Shown: positions 29,912 through 38,889 of the stretch, in pieces
Layout: every line of letters begins with the position of its first letter
Position numbering within the stretch: the stretch's first letter is position 1
DNA from: JBBDZE01 sp040900345
Lineage (GTDB): Bacteria; Patescibacteriota; Minisyncoccia; Spechtbacterales; 2-12-FULL-38-22
DNA: 57,509 bases
Assembly (NCBI GenBank): GCA_040900345.1
Contig: JBBDZE010000035.1
Location: 1 to 57,509, forward strand
Reading direction: 5' to 3'
Translations under genes and position numbers: made by a program
The notes under the pieces: generated by a model
The model's input: only the letters and a program-made list of their open reading frames with translations
What the model was told of the DNA's origin: nothing
Database searches by the model: none

Positions 29912-30490
29912 CTACTCAAACACCACCGGGACACGCAGTTCGTCGGCATGTTCGGGCAGACCGGACGGGTTATCTTTCTCCAGGACCAACGTACCCGTTC
30001 GCGTTGTGGGAGCAGTAAAGGTTAGGGTAGCTTCAAACGGCACGAAATCTTCGGTCATCCAATTGCTCTGGGCGGTCGCGATGGCCATGGCAATTTCATT
30101 GCCGTTGCCATCAAGCAATCGCACGGGAAAGTCTGCCTCAAAATACCACATGCCGCGCGCCTCGCCTGAAATGGCGAGCGGGCTTGTAATCTCGGCGTTG
30201 GGCCGGGGAGCATCAATACGAATTATAGTGCGCTTTTCCAGCTCATTGCCAATATCTTCCGTGAAGGTCCGGCCGTCGCTCGTGCGACACTGGCGCGGGT
30301 AGGACTCCATGATAACGCTTCCCTCTTCCTGTATACATTCTTCAAAACTCGTGGCAGTACTTGCTACGTCATCGCTTCCCGGAGCAAGAGCGCCCTCGCC
30401 TCGAACCAGCCAGACAAGTACTGCAATAAGAGCTACCGCCACAAGGATTCCCAACGTCCCCGTTAGATACATTTGCCGTTGCCTGTCCAT
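29912..30490 (-). CDS. Gmad2 immunoglobulin-like domain protein, membrane-anchored
   Basis: 192 residues. N-terminal anchor (residues 8-30), a short Cys-containing module (CIQEEG..YPRQC), then the Gmad2 Ig-like domain with ISGEARGMWYFEADFPV and WMTEDFVPFEATLTF. The domain is common on the surface of Gram-positive-like bacteria and Patescibacteria. Role unknown; likely in the cell envelope. Confidence 0.85.
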   Translation of the reverse strand: MDRQRQMYLTGTLGILVAVALIAVLVWLVRGEGALAPGSDDVASTATSFEECIQEEGSVIMESYPRQCRTSDGRTFTEDIGNELEKRTIIRIDAPRPNAEITSPLAISGEARGMWYFEADFPVRLLDGNGNEIAMAIATAQSNWMTEDFVPFEATLTFTAPTTRTGTLVLEKDNPSGLPEHADELRVPVVFE

Positions 30491-30560
30491 AGTCGTCTAA
30501 AAAAAATATTAGGAATAATGTGGCGCTATTATGCCAAACTGCAACAAAAACGCAAGGCCT

Positions 30561-30755
30561 TTACGCCAAAACATCCTTCTTCGCCTCTGCTCCTTTTTCC
30601 TGGGGAACATCGGACCACTTAGCGCGTTCCGTTTTATACGACCATACAGAAAAGCGACCCACTTCTTCAATGCGTCCGCCATGCTGTGAAAGCCACTTGC
30701 GAGACAGGTCATCGCTGGCATACAGCAGTATCTTAAGCGCCTTATGCTCCCGCGA
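30561..30755 (-). other. 64-codon open frame in phase with mutY, directly after its stop
   Basis: After the mutY TAG the same frame stays open for 64 codons, reading SREHKALKILLYASDDLSRK.., RIEEVGRFSVWSYKTERAK.., with protein-like composition. It has no ATG, TTG or GTG before codon 27. It may be a separate gene with a rare start, a decayed mutY tail, or a readthrough extension. Confidence 0.35.
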
Positions 30756-31562
30756 CTAGGCGATGTACCAACGCGCCCTGCGCGCGCTTACAAATCCTTC
30801 CTTTTCCATGCCGGCGATAACATGCTTTACCCGCCGGATATCTTCCTTGAACTCGAGAGCCAGCTCTTCCGGCCGCGCACCATCGTTGAGAAGTCGGCGT
30901 ATGATGCGTCCACGCAGCTGGCGATCGGATCCTTCAAACGTACTTTGTCGCGCATAGTGGGCGCTTCTTCGATTGGGATTGACCACGCTGCGCGGCAGCG
31001 TTGAACCATAATCCATGAGCGCATAGTACCACTGACGCGGATTATCAGCGTCTACCGTGCGCGCCACATGAGCAAAAATCTCCCGGTCGTGCACCGGCTC
31101 TTTGGCCCCACTAAAAAAATAATGCAAATACACGCGCCGAATATTCGTTTCAATGAATACCGTGGGTACATTGAAAGCGAATGCTACAATGGAAGCTGCG
31201 GTCGCCGGCCCAACACCCGGAAGCCGCGTCAACGCTTCCGATGTTTTGGGAAGGCGTCCGTGGTACTCGTGCACGACCATCTGGGCTGCGCCGTGCAACG
31301 CGAGGGCGCGGCGATTATACCCCATGCCCTGCCAGGCGCGCAGTACATCAGTGCGGGATGCTCCAGCCAGCGCGGCAAACGAGGGAAATGTTCGTATAAA
31401 AACAGGAAATACTTTTTGCACCCGTGCCACCTGGGTTTGCTGCAGCATCACCTCTGAAACAAGGATACGATAGGGTGTAATGGTTGTGCGCCACGCAAGT
31501 TCGCGACCATGCTCGCGATAATGGTCCCAGATAATCTTTTTAAATACACTATCTTTACGCAT
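30756..31562 (-). CDS. mutY: A/G-specific adenine glycosylase-like (MutY/HhH-GPD), short form
   Basis: 268 residues. ISEVMLQQTQVARV-type segment (VSEVMLQQTQV), helix-hairpin-helix LPGVGPATAASIVAF, and the catalytic Asp region are present. It lacks the four-cysteine iron-sulfur cluster and the C-terminal NUDIX-like domain of full MutY, a short form that I believe is common in Patescibacteria. It removes adenine opposite 8-oxoguanine. Divergent from the sigma-factor gene. Confidence 0.85.
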   Translation of the reverse strand: MRKDSVFKKIIWDHYREHGRELAWRTTITPYRILVSEVMLQQTQVARVQKVFPVFIRTFPSFAALAGASRTDVLRAWQGMGYNRRALALHGAAQMVVHEYHGRLPKTSEALTRLPGVGPATAASIVAFAFNVPTVFIETNIRRVYLHYFFSGAKEPVHDREIFAHVARTVDADNPRQWYYALMDYGSTLPRSVVNPNRRSAHYARQSTFEGSDRQLRGRIIRRLLNDGARPEELALEFKEDIRRVKHVIAGMEKEGFVSARRARWYIA

Positions 31563-31656
31563 TGGGCGTTATTGTAGCACAGCATTATCACATGCCACGC
31601 CGAAATATCTGTAAGATGTTGGCAAATCACCCGTCTTGGCATATAACGAGGGGCAC

Positions 31657-32187
31657 ATGACGCATTCGCACGAACAACAATTTTTGCATGCGTACCGTGA
31701 AAACGCAGATGCCATTTTTCGCCACTGTTTCTTTCGAGTGTCCGATAAAGAGATGGCGAGCGACCTTATGCAAGAAACCTTCCTGCGTACCTGGAAGTAT
31801 CTCACCAACGGCAATACGGTGGAAAATATCCGGGCATTACTGTACCGTATTGCGAATAATCTCATCGTAGACTACTACCGCAGACGAAAGGTCGTGTCGC
31901 TCGATGGATTATTAGAGCAGGCTATTGAACCGGCCCGGGTCGACGGGCGCACGCTGATGAATACCCAGGTCGACCGTGCATTGGCCGTCAAGGCACTCGA
32001 CAAACTGCCCGAACATTACCGCCAAGTTATCGTCATGCGCTATATCGACGAGTTGTCGGTACAAGAGATGGCCTCTATATTAGCAGAAACAGAAAACGCC
32101 GTCTCCGTGCGCTTGCACCGGGCACTTAAAAAATGTGAAGTAATACTCACCAGTCATGATACGCACAACGACCCAAAAACTTCATAA
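31657..32187 (+). CDS. ECF-type RNA polymerase sigma factor
   Basis: 176 residues. Region 2 (ASDLMQETFLRTWKYL, YRIANNLIVDYYRRRK) and region 4 (LPEHYRQVIVMRYIDELSVQEMASIL and an HTH) are clear. The ATG at 31657 is six bases after GAGGGG. The next gene overlaps its end and codes a membrane protein with DUF5667, probably its partner or anti-sigma factor. Confidence 0.92.
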   Translation: MTHSHEQQFLHAYRENADAIFRHCFFRVSDKEMASDLMQETFLRTWKYLTNGNTVENIRALLYRIANNLIVDYYRRRKVVSLDGLLEQAIEPARVDGRTLMNTQVDRALAVKALDKLPEHYRQVIVMRYIDELSVQEMASILAETENAVSVRLHRALKKCEVILTSHDTHNDPKTS

Positions 32188-33334
32188 GAACCTCGCGAGG
32201 GAACTGAAGGAACAGTCCCTCCTCATTGGCCTAAGCCAAGAGGAAAAGGATGCTTTTGCACGCAAGCTTGAGCTGTTCATGGTGGCAAACCCTGTAAGAA
32301 GCGGTGAAGACCTCCGTCTTACTCAACAAAGGACGCTGGGTGTTTTTTACCAACTCATTCGTGTGCCAAAACCTATGCCACTTGTCATTATACTTGCCGT
32401 GGTCGCAACCGTTACCGCCGGAGGAGGCGCCGCCTATGCGGCCCAGGATACACTCCCCGGAGAGCGTCTCTATGACGTTAAGCTTCACGTCAATGAGCGC
32501 TTTGAGGGCCTCCTAGCCATTTCCGACGAAGATGAAGCGGAGCTCGCCCTTGAGCTTGCCGAGCGTCGTATCCGCGAGAGCGAACGTCTTGCGGAGCGCA
32601 AAGAGCTGAGCGCCGAGCTTGCCCAAGGAATAGAAGCTCGCCTTGCCAGTCACGTTCAGCGCCTAGAAGCGCTGTCCGTCAAACTGGAAGAGCGGGGGCT
32701 GACGACCGCTTCAACAAACGTCCGCATTCGCCTGGCGGCGATGCTCGAGCTGCACAACAAGGTCTTGGCCGAAATGGAAGAAGGCAATGGCCTGCAAGCG
32801 CGAGAAGTCGCTCGCATTCGTTCTGCCATTCAACTCAATAGCACTTTCGTGGCACAAGCCCGCGAACACATGGAGGAGCGCTTCGAGGAACAAGAAGACG
32901 CACCCCGCAAAATCGCCGCCGAGCGTGCTCAGGCATCTGCTACCGCAAAGCTTGAACGTACCAAGGCGTACTTCGCCGACCATGAACACCGTCTGCACGA
33001 ACGCGTTAAACTGGTCGCCGCTGAGCTCATCGCGTCCGCCGAGGGGTCTGTCTCTCAAGGAAACCTTCATATGGAGAACGCCGCCTACGGTGATGCATAT
33101 ACCTCCTTCAACGCAGCAATTCACGACCTCCAAACCGCCGCGTCCCTTATGGCAACATCCCTGCGCCTCACTACAGACCTGCGGCTCAATAATGCCGCGC
33201 AACAACAGCTCCAAGGAGGCGACTCGCAGGATAACGAAACCACCGATACGCGCAACATGGACGAACAAGGCGTGAATCTCAATGTCGAAAATGGCGCAGT
33301 GCTCAAACTTCCCGTACCCGCCCTCTCACGCTAG
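32156..33334 (+). CDS. DUF5667 membrane protein, likely anti-sigma partner
   Basis: 392 residues. A cytoplasmic N-terminus of about 70 residues, one helix (MPLVIILAVVATVTAGGG), then LPGERLYDVKLHVNERFE typical of DUF5667 and a long Glu/Arg/Ala-rich coiled coil outside. The gene overlaps the sigma gene by 32 bases. Proteins of this layout often act as anti-sigma factors, but no zinc-binding HxxxCxxC motif is seen, so the role is inferred from context. Confidence 0.8.
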   Translation: MIRTTTQKLHKNLARELKEQSLLIGLSQEEKDAFARKLELFMVANPVRSGEDLRLTQQRTLGVFYQLIRVPKPMPLVIILAVVATVTAGGGAAYAAQDTLPGERLYDVKLHVNERFEGLLAISDEDEAELALELAERRIRESERLAERKELSAELAQGIEARLASHVQRLEALSVKLEERGLTTASTNVRIRLAAMLELHNKVLAEMEEGNGLQAREVARIRSAIQLNSTFVAQAREHMEERFEEQEDAPRKIAAERAQASATAKLERTKAYFADHEHRLHERVKLVAAELIASAEGSVSQGNLHMENAAYGDAYTSFNAAIHDLQTAASLMATSLRLTTDLRLNNAAQQQLQGGDSQDNETTDTRNMDEQGVNLNVENGAVLKLPVPALSR

Positions 33335-33348
33335 GGCCTTGTATCCCT

Positions 33349-33387
33349 CAACTAAAAACCCCGGGGAACCGGGGTTTTTAGTTGTTT
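33349..33387 (+). terminator. terminator after the DUF5667 gene
   Basis: CAACTAAAAACCCCGG/CCGGGGTTTTTAGTTG perfect hairpin with loop GGAA, followed by TTTG. Confidence 0.85.
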
Positions 33388-33401
33388 GAAAAAAACGTTT
33401 C

Positions 33402-33608
33402 CTACGAAGACTGTGGCATCAAACCCCGCAAGAAGATAACCAGGGCCCAAAGACCCGCGGCACCGATTGCGTAGTAGACGAGATTAGTTGCCATGCTTTC
33501 CTGACCCAACGTGTCGGCAACGAGATTAAATTTGAACAGGGCTACCAGACCCCAGTTCAAAGCACCAATAGCTACTAACAATGTTGCGAGTTCGTCAATC
33601 CATTTCAT
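33402..33608 (-). CDS. DUF378 small membrane protein
   Basis: 68 residues, two helices. LVAIGALNWGLVALF is the DUF378 signature, and the second helix is AIGAAGLWALVIFL. Function unknown. A hairpin with arms CGTAAGGAAG/CTTCCTTACG at 33630-33672 lies in its leader. Confidence 0.85.
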   Translation of the reverse strand: MKWIDELATLLVAIGALNWGLVALFKFNLVADTLGQESMATNLVYYAIGAAGLWALVIFLRGLMPQSS

Positions 33609-33629
33609 ATAAGGTAATTCGTTTAATTG

Positions 33630-33672
33630 AAACGTAAGGAAGCACCCTGACCCTTAGAGGAACTTCCTTACG
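33630..33672. other. hairpin upstream of the DUF378 gene
   Basis: Arms ACGTAAGGAAG and CTTCCTTACGT, loop about 20 nt. It follows the CAP-domain gene in its direction and may end that transcript, though no T-run is present. Confidence 0.45.
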
Positions 33673-33739
33673 TATAGTATATTCCATGTGCCCAAAAACC
33701 TTTTCCACAATACCTGCAGGTACCCGTCAAGCTGGGCTC

Positions 33740-34618
33740 TTACCCCTCGAGGCACCTGTTGAACTCCCGCACCTGGATGTTGTAGGCGGTCACCAAATCA
33801 ACCGTTTCGGCGTAGAGTTCATTGTACTGGTTCACCAATGCATCGTAGCGCTCTGCTTTTTCTTCATATGCAGGGCCACGCTTTGGCCACGTAGACCGAA
33901 CGTCTTCACGCGCCGCGTCAATTTCGAGAATAAGCTCGTTGAGTCGGGTCTGATTCTGCTCAATACGCAGCTTTGTGGTCTGGCTCGGTGGGGGACAAGC
34001 CGAGGAGGGCAAGCCAAAATGCTGCACGGCCACCCATGTAGTGCGTCCTTCATATTCGCCGCGTACTACCGCAACACCGATTTCCCGGTAAGAGTCCTTT
34101 AAAATGTTAGCGCGGTGGCCGGGGCTGTCCATCCACGCCTGTACGAGCGTCTGGTCGTCTTCAAAATTACCCAGGGCCAAGTTTTCACCAATCGCCACAA
34201 ATGCGTAGCCGCTCTCTTGGACCAAATCGGCCACGCCTTCGCCGGTCGGGGCCTCGTGCGCAAAGTACTGTCGCTCAAGCATGTCCAACGCCTTCACCTG
34301 GGCCGAGGCGTTCAGCGCCGCGTTCGTGCGCAATGACGCCAATCCCGCCTGGGCGCGATGGGCATTCGTCCACTCCGCCACCCCGGCCACGGTCAGCTGT
34401 GCGTCGTTGCCATCAAGCGGCCCAAAGAGCGGGTCGGGGGTTGAGATACGACGAGAGAACTCGTCGATAAAAAAGTCGAGTGACACTTCTTCAGCACCCA
34501 TAATGCGCTCGTACGCACTGCGCACCAGGTTCTTTCCGGGCTCAGTAAATACGGCTCCCCCGGCAACCAGGAGTACTATCGCTACCGCTATGCCAATTCT
34601 TCTCACCGTATGTCTCAT
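33740..34618 (-). CDS. CAP-domain (SCP/PR1-like) secreted protein
   Basis: 292 residues. N-terminal signal anchor, then a CAP domain (residues 75-210) with NAHRAQAGLASLRTN, FAHEAPTGEGVADLV, IGENLALGNF, and SPGHRANILKDSYREIGVAVV. The last 80 residues are a predicted coiled coil. Bacterial CAP proteins are envelope proteins of diverse function. It has a poor or no SD. Confidence 0.9.
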   Translation of the reverse strand: MRHTVRRIGIAVAIVLLVAGGAVFTEPGKNLVRSAYERIMGAEEVSLDFFIDEFSRRISTPDPLFGPLDGNDAQLTVAGVAEWTNAHRAQAGLASLRTNAALNASAQVKALDMLERQYFAHEAPTGEGVADLVQESGYAFVAIGENLALGNFEDDQTLVQAWMDSPGHRANILKDSYREIGVAVVRGEYEGRTTWVAVQHFGLPSSACPPPSQTTKLRIEQNQTRLNELILEIDAAREDVRSTWPKRGPAYEEKAERYDALVNQYNELYAETVDLVTAYNIQVREFNRCLEG

Positions 34619-34666
34619 GGAGTTTATTATTACTATGATGACATCTCTCCCCGCGCATTCTTTCGC

Positions 34667-35140
34667 TTATGCGGGAGGGGTAGGGAACAAACCGCCGGCG
34701 CTTTGCAGGTACGCGTGCGCTTCCTCCAGCATGCGTCTGCCCTCTTTGAAGGTAAGGCGCCGAAGTGCTTGTTCGTAGGGAAGCCACGCAAAATCCTGCA
34801 CCTCCTCTTCCTGCGGATGTACCGTGCCGTCGCTCACCAGGCCGATAAAATACGTAACCGTCTTGGCAATGGTATCCCCCTCTTGCTGAAAATGATACCG
34901 CTCTTGAAAGCGCGGTTCTTTCAAAAGGTGCGTCTTGACAATGCCAGTCTCTTCCTCTAGCTCGCGCCGCGCTGCCGCAAGGGCATCCTCGCCGTTCTCG
35001 GCATGCCCTTTGGGAAAAGCCCAGTGGCCGTGATGTTTATTCTTCCCTGAACGGTACGCATGCTGCACGAGCAAAAATAACAAAGCATCGCCTTCTTGTA
35101 ATACGGGAATCACCCCAAACGATTGTTCCTGAATAGCCAT
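34667..35140 (-). CDS. NUDIX hydrolase
   Basis: 157 residues. The NUDIX box GHAENGEDALAAARRELEEETG is complete (Gx5Ex7REUxEExGU), preceded by HHGHWAFPKG. The AFPKGH form is typical of diadenosine tetraphosphate hydrolases, but the exact substrate cannot be read from sequence. Start at 35140 (MAIQEQSFGVIPV) fits the fold. Confidence 0.88.
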   Translation of the reverse strand: MAIQEQSFGVIPVLQEGDALLFLLVQHAYRSGKNKHHGHWAFPKGHAENGEDALAAARRELEEETGIVKTHLLKEPRFQERYHFQQEGDTIAKTVTYFIGLVSDGTVHPQEEEVQDFAWLPYEQALRRLTFKEGRRMLEEAHAYLQSAGGLFPTPPA

Positions 35141-35151
35141 TGGTCTAGGTG

Positions 35152-35230
35152 AACTTAGAGTAGTAGGCAACCTAGAGAAGGCGCGGATGCCATGCGTTTG
35201 GTCCCTAAGTTTACCTAATGCCTCTAACCC
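35152..35230. repeat. diverged TAGG-type palindrome between NUDIX and matrixin genes
   Basis: Arms CTAGGTGAACTTAG and CTAAGTTTACCTA with short TAGG/CCTA words in between. Similar in design to the palindromes of the ribosomal operon. Confidence 0.45.
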
Positions 35231-35251
35231 TTCTTCATGCTTTTCATTGTA

Positions 35252-36013
35252 TCACTCAAATCCCTCGGCGCGCTTGCGCGCGGTACTAATCTCGTCCCGC
35301 AAAAGGTCCACCCCCGTGGCCGTTTCGTTCATTAACATCCCGGGAGCGTCCATGTGACCAAGGCCAAGCGCGTGGCCGACCTCATGGGCCAAAACACGAA
35401 AGTCAGGTACCGTGGTAAACTCGGCGACCGCTATAACGCGCACCCCGAGAAACGCGAGGCCGTTTGGCCCATTGAGCGACCGCAGCATCACTACATTCAC
35501 CGCATCGGGATGGTAAGCGTCGCGCCCGCGCAAAAACGCGACGGGGTCACGCAAGAAATCTTCAGTGGCCGCCCCTTTCGCATCCACCTCGTTCACCTCG
35601 CCCAACGCAAGCGTGATATCCGCTTGGCTCCAAATGTTTGAGGCCTCTTCAACCAAGCGCGGCATGTTGTCAACGTTGCGCTGCGTACCTATACTTTCGC
35701 CCCGTACCAACACGAGCGAAAGCGGTATGGAGAGCTGTTCTTCCTCAACTTTGCTAGGCAGCGGGTCCTGCGAGACAAAGCTCGGCGTCTGGCGAAATGG
35801 AATATATTGCAAAAGGCTCAAACTGTAGAGAAGCCCCACCGCCACCGCGACGGCCAACGAGACCTGCATAAGACGAACAACCACGCTTACAAGCGGGTTG
35901 CGACGCTGGCGATGCTCCTCCCACGCCTCTTCCTGGGCAGGTGTTAGCCCATGCGAGCCATCCCCGTCGCCTTCGGCGAGCGCCAATTCAATGTCGTATT
36001 CGTCGTTCTCCAT
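35252..36013 (-). CDS. matrixin-like zinc metalloprotease, membrane-anchored
   Basis: 253 residues. A charged cytoplasmic N-terminus (about 45 residues), one helix (VVVRLMQVSLAVAVAVGLLYSL) and an external protease domain. HEVGHALGLGHMD near residue 220 is the metzincin zinc motif HExxHxxGxxH and is followed by the Met-turn MLMNE. Start at 36013 (MENDEYDIEL) is preferred to a longer frame. Likely a surface protease. Confidence 0.87.
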   Translation of the reverse strand: MENDEYDIELALAEGDGDGSHGLTPAQEEAWEEHRQRRNPLVSVVVRLMQVSLAVAVAVGLLYSLSLLQYIPFRQTPSFVSQDPLPSKVEEEQLSIPLSLVLVRGESIGTQRNVDNMPRLVEEASNIWSQADITLALGEVNEVDAKGAATEDFLRDPVAFLRGRDAYHPDAVNVVMLRSLNGPNGLAFLGVRVIAVAEFTTVPDFRVLAHEVGHALGLGHMDAPGMLMNETATGVDLLRDEISTARKRAEGFE

Positions 36014-36058
36014 ACATCGGTATGCTACCACCAAATTCTTTCTCTGCAACCAACCTTC

Positions 36059-36087
36059 CCGATTTACGTAAATCGGTACGTAAATCG
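36059..36087. promoter_or_regulatory. TTACGTAA palindrome, possible operator
   Basis: GATTTACGTAAATC is a 14-bp perfect palindrome followed by a second half-site TACGTAAATCG 12 bases on. It lies before the matrixin gene, after the terminator hairpin. A dimeric regulator could bind here. Confidence 0.4.
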
Positions 36088-36095
36088 CCTTTATC

Positions 36096-36131
36096 GAAAA
36101 CGGCCTCCGCATTTATGCGGAGGCCGTTTTC
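36096..36131. terminator. terminator hairpin upstream of the matrixin gene
   Basis: GAAAACGGCCTCCGCAT/ATGCGGAGGCCGTTTTC, 17-bp stem with a 2-nt loop. It follows the stop of the interrupted secreted-protein gene on the minus strand. Confidence 0.8.
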
Positions 36132-36144
36132 CATTTGAAGGCCC

Positions 36145-37325
36145 CTACTCTATCCGCTCGCCTTCAGGATAGCTGTTAAACTCCGTAGAGTTGACCGGCA
36201 CAATGTAGAGCGTCCCCATGCCCAAGCTTGCCAAGGCATTCCAGGAGGTCACCCAGCGCTTCACGCCGTGGTCAATAAGGTACACCTCCGGCGAATTGCC
36301 ATGGCGAACCAGCAAGCTATCGGGGTACATCTCAAGGAGCGAGGGCCATACTAATACGACATCTTCCCATCGATTGCCATACGAGTTGAATGTCTCCGGA
36401 TTCGGAATATGGTGCTTCCGTCCGTGACGGTTCAGGTAATAGACCTCCCCGCTAAAACTGCTTACCAAATCGGCCGTATGGTAAGCATCAACTTCACGTG
36501 CTGGCAGCACCATCACATCGCTAAACGAGAATCCGCGATCGCGGAACGCGCTCGCCGTTGGAATCCATAGTTTTCGCTCCCCGATAAGGTAGTAGACGGA
36601 AGGAGAATTCTCTGCACGAATGAGGCTCGTTTGCTGGAAACTTTGGACTACCGCAAATGATACCTCCTCAATGTCGCCCCAACGGAACCCCGACTCATTG
36701 AATACTTGGGGGCTTGGAATCCAGCGCGCCAGTCCATCCTTTACGGCATATACGGTTCCTTGCTCGGCCTGGATAAGGCGTAGGTCGGCGGGCAAGGTGC
36801 CAGAGTCGACAATGTTCAGGATCGGGTCGCGCAACGAGGAGGACGTGGCCGCGCCCACCGAAATTTCAAGGCGGTAGTCGCCGGCCGGAATATGCTCGGG
36901 AATTGTGAGCGAGAATGAAGTGCCGGTCGTAGCACCCTGGCGCAGCACGACCGGCGGATAGCTACGAATGGAAAGTAGCCGGATGGAAAGCGTTCCGCTG
37001 GTTGCGCCACCCAACACCCGCCAACGGAAAGTGTAGTTCTTGCCCTTTTCAAGGGTTGCGCCTGGCTCCGGGGCCAGAATGTCCACCATGGGCAGAGTGC
37101 CAACATAGCGCTCGTCGGCATAGAAGTTGTTGGCCGTGTTGACCTCTCGATTGGAGGTATCAATAACCCGCGCCTCACCGGCATATAACCCGGCTTGCGG
37201 AACTTTAATCTCGTCAAAACTACTCCCGCCGAAGGTTACCGTACGGCATTCGCCAGATGCAAATGCGAGGCTCGTCGGCGCCAGCACCACTGCCCGAGCT
37301 AACGAGTAGAGGTGGTTCTGATTGC
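36145..37325 (-). pseudogene. 3' part of an interrupted secreted repeat protein gene
   Basis: About 390 codons with no start codon that fits: upstream the frame runs into foreign sequence and a stop near 37355. The protein part begins in a CARDB-like strand region (GECRTVTFGGSSFDEIKVPQ..), has a Ser/Thr-rich beta domain, and then four repeats of the form VYYL..GKKHWIP..F...G..W.D. The matching 5' part with a signal peptide lies at 38722-38820. It is either truly broken or an assembly error. Confidence 0.65.
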
Positions 37326-38721
37326 CGACCGTTCGAAAGTCCGACGTGAAAACTGCTCAATTCATTACTGACAAAAAACAGATTCTTGATAAACTAAATG
37401 AGCTGCGGTATACTAAAGATGAACTACTAAGTCAACTAAAAGATGTCAAACTTAGCGAAAAGTCAAGAAGAAAAGCAGTTGCTTTCCGAGAGTCAGTTAG
37501 ACGAGGAGGATCAAAAGAACCTTCAAGATTATTTGGAGGAAGCAGAGCAGTTGGAAAAGTAACTGAAAGCCAGCCAATTAAGGGTGGGTTACTAACACCT
37601 GGACAAAAGGTTGGTTTTTTTGCTGAAAAAAAAGCGGTAGGGGAAGCGCAAAGTGCCACAAGAGGTGTGGCAAGGGCAACAGACGATGTTGCACAAGGCG
37701 TTGCGTCAAAGGTGGGCGAAGCGACAACTAACGGTCTCGATACATCTCTAATTCGGAAGAGTAAGGAGCAGGTTCAGAGTATTCTACAGACCGTTGGGAA
37801 AAGACTCCCAATAAGAAGCCGAGTAGGAGGAGAAACAGCCCAAGAATTGCAGCGGAGCGAGATTCTTTCTTCATTGCCCCCATTAAACAGAAAAACGAAA
37901 ACGGAGTCAATAGCCAGAGAGTACGCAGAGTACAAAAAGGCGACCGAGGGTATTCGCGGTGTTTGGATAAATATAAGAGAGACGGTGCAGGACAGTTTCA
38001 TTCGCGCGAGAAAATTACAGGAGAAGGTAGTCCGGGGTGCGGACATACCAGACGATATAAACATAGACCAAGCCCGTACATTGTTTGACGGCAGGGTTGA
38101 CGCAAGACTTCGGGCGGCAAAAGAATCGGTAACAAAAATAGACCAGTCCATTCTTTCTACTGCAAGGAAGCTGGGCGTTGCTGATAACGAGTTGAGTAGG
38201 GAGGTTGATAGCTTTTTGCACGCAAGACACGCCCTAGAGCGAAACGCGAGGCTTGGCGACGGAGCCGCTGGCCTCAAAAATCAAGAAGCGAAACAGATTT
38301 TGAAGGCAATTGAAAGCTCGCCCCACCAAGCGGAGGTAAAAATAATAGCCGAGGGTATCTCTGAACTAAACCGCAAAACCCTAAAGACTCTTTTAGACGC
38401 AGAGGTCATTGATAAAGAGTTGTTTGACCTGCTCAACAAGACGTATAAAAATCACGTTCCTCTTCAGCGCGTTTTAGATGAGTCAGAAGACATAGCGCAA
38501 TCTCTAACGGGGAGGGGGCTTGATGTGCGTTCAACCGGGTTGCGAAAGGCGGTAGGTTCCGACAGGCCTATTGCCGACATTCTTACGAATGTTACTGCCA
38601 ATCTTGACCAAGCAATTATTAGGGCGGAGAAGAACTTGGTTGACTTAACGACGCTTCGGTTTGCCCGTGCGAATAAGCACTTGGGTATTTTTGAGGAAGT
38701 AAAGCCGAAGGTTATAGGAAA
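37326..38721 (+). other. foreign 1.4-kb segment with an open helical reading frame
   Basis: The plus strand is open across this entire segment (about 460 codons), with no proper start or stop inside. The protein is highly charged and helical, AT-richer and with codon use unlike neighbours. Segments such as GVARATDDVAQGVASKVGEA and LDQAIIRAEKNLVDLTTLRF recall large phage or plasmid proteins, but I recognise no family. Both edges fall in the middle of another gene, and no TIR or target duplication is visible. Confidence 0.55.
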
Positions 38722-38820
38722 AACGGGGGATGGTCCTTCCTGCGCCGATGCGCCGGGCACGCTCGCAAGAAACGCGGCACCAAGAACCAACGCGCCAATC
38801 AGTACAAGATATCGAGTCAT
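38722..38820 (-). pseudogene. 5' part of the interrupted secreted protein gene
   Basis: 33 codons from ATG 38820: MTRYLVLIGALVLGAAFLA and SVPGASAQEGPSP, a perfect signal peptide with an Ala-x-Ala site. The frame then enters the foreign segment. It is the probable start of the gene whose end is at 36145-37325. Confidence 0.6.
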
Positions 38821-38889
38821 AACGAATGTCCGCAGACAGTTACTTCACTTTGTCCCACTATACGCTTTCTTTCTGATTCGCCAAGTTCA

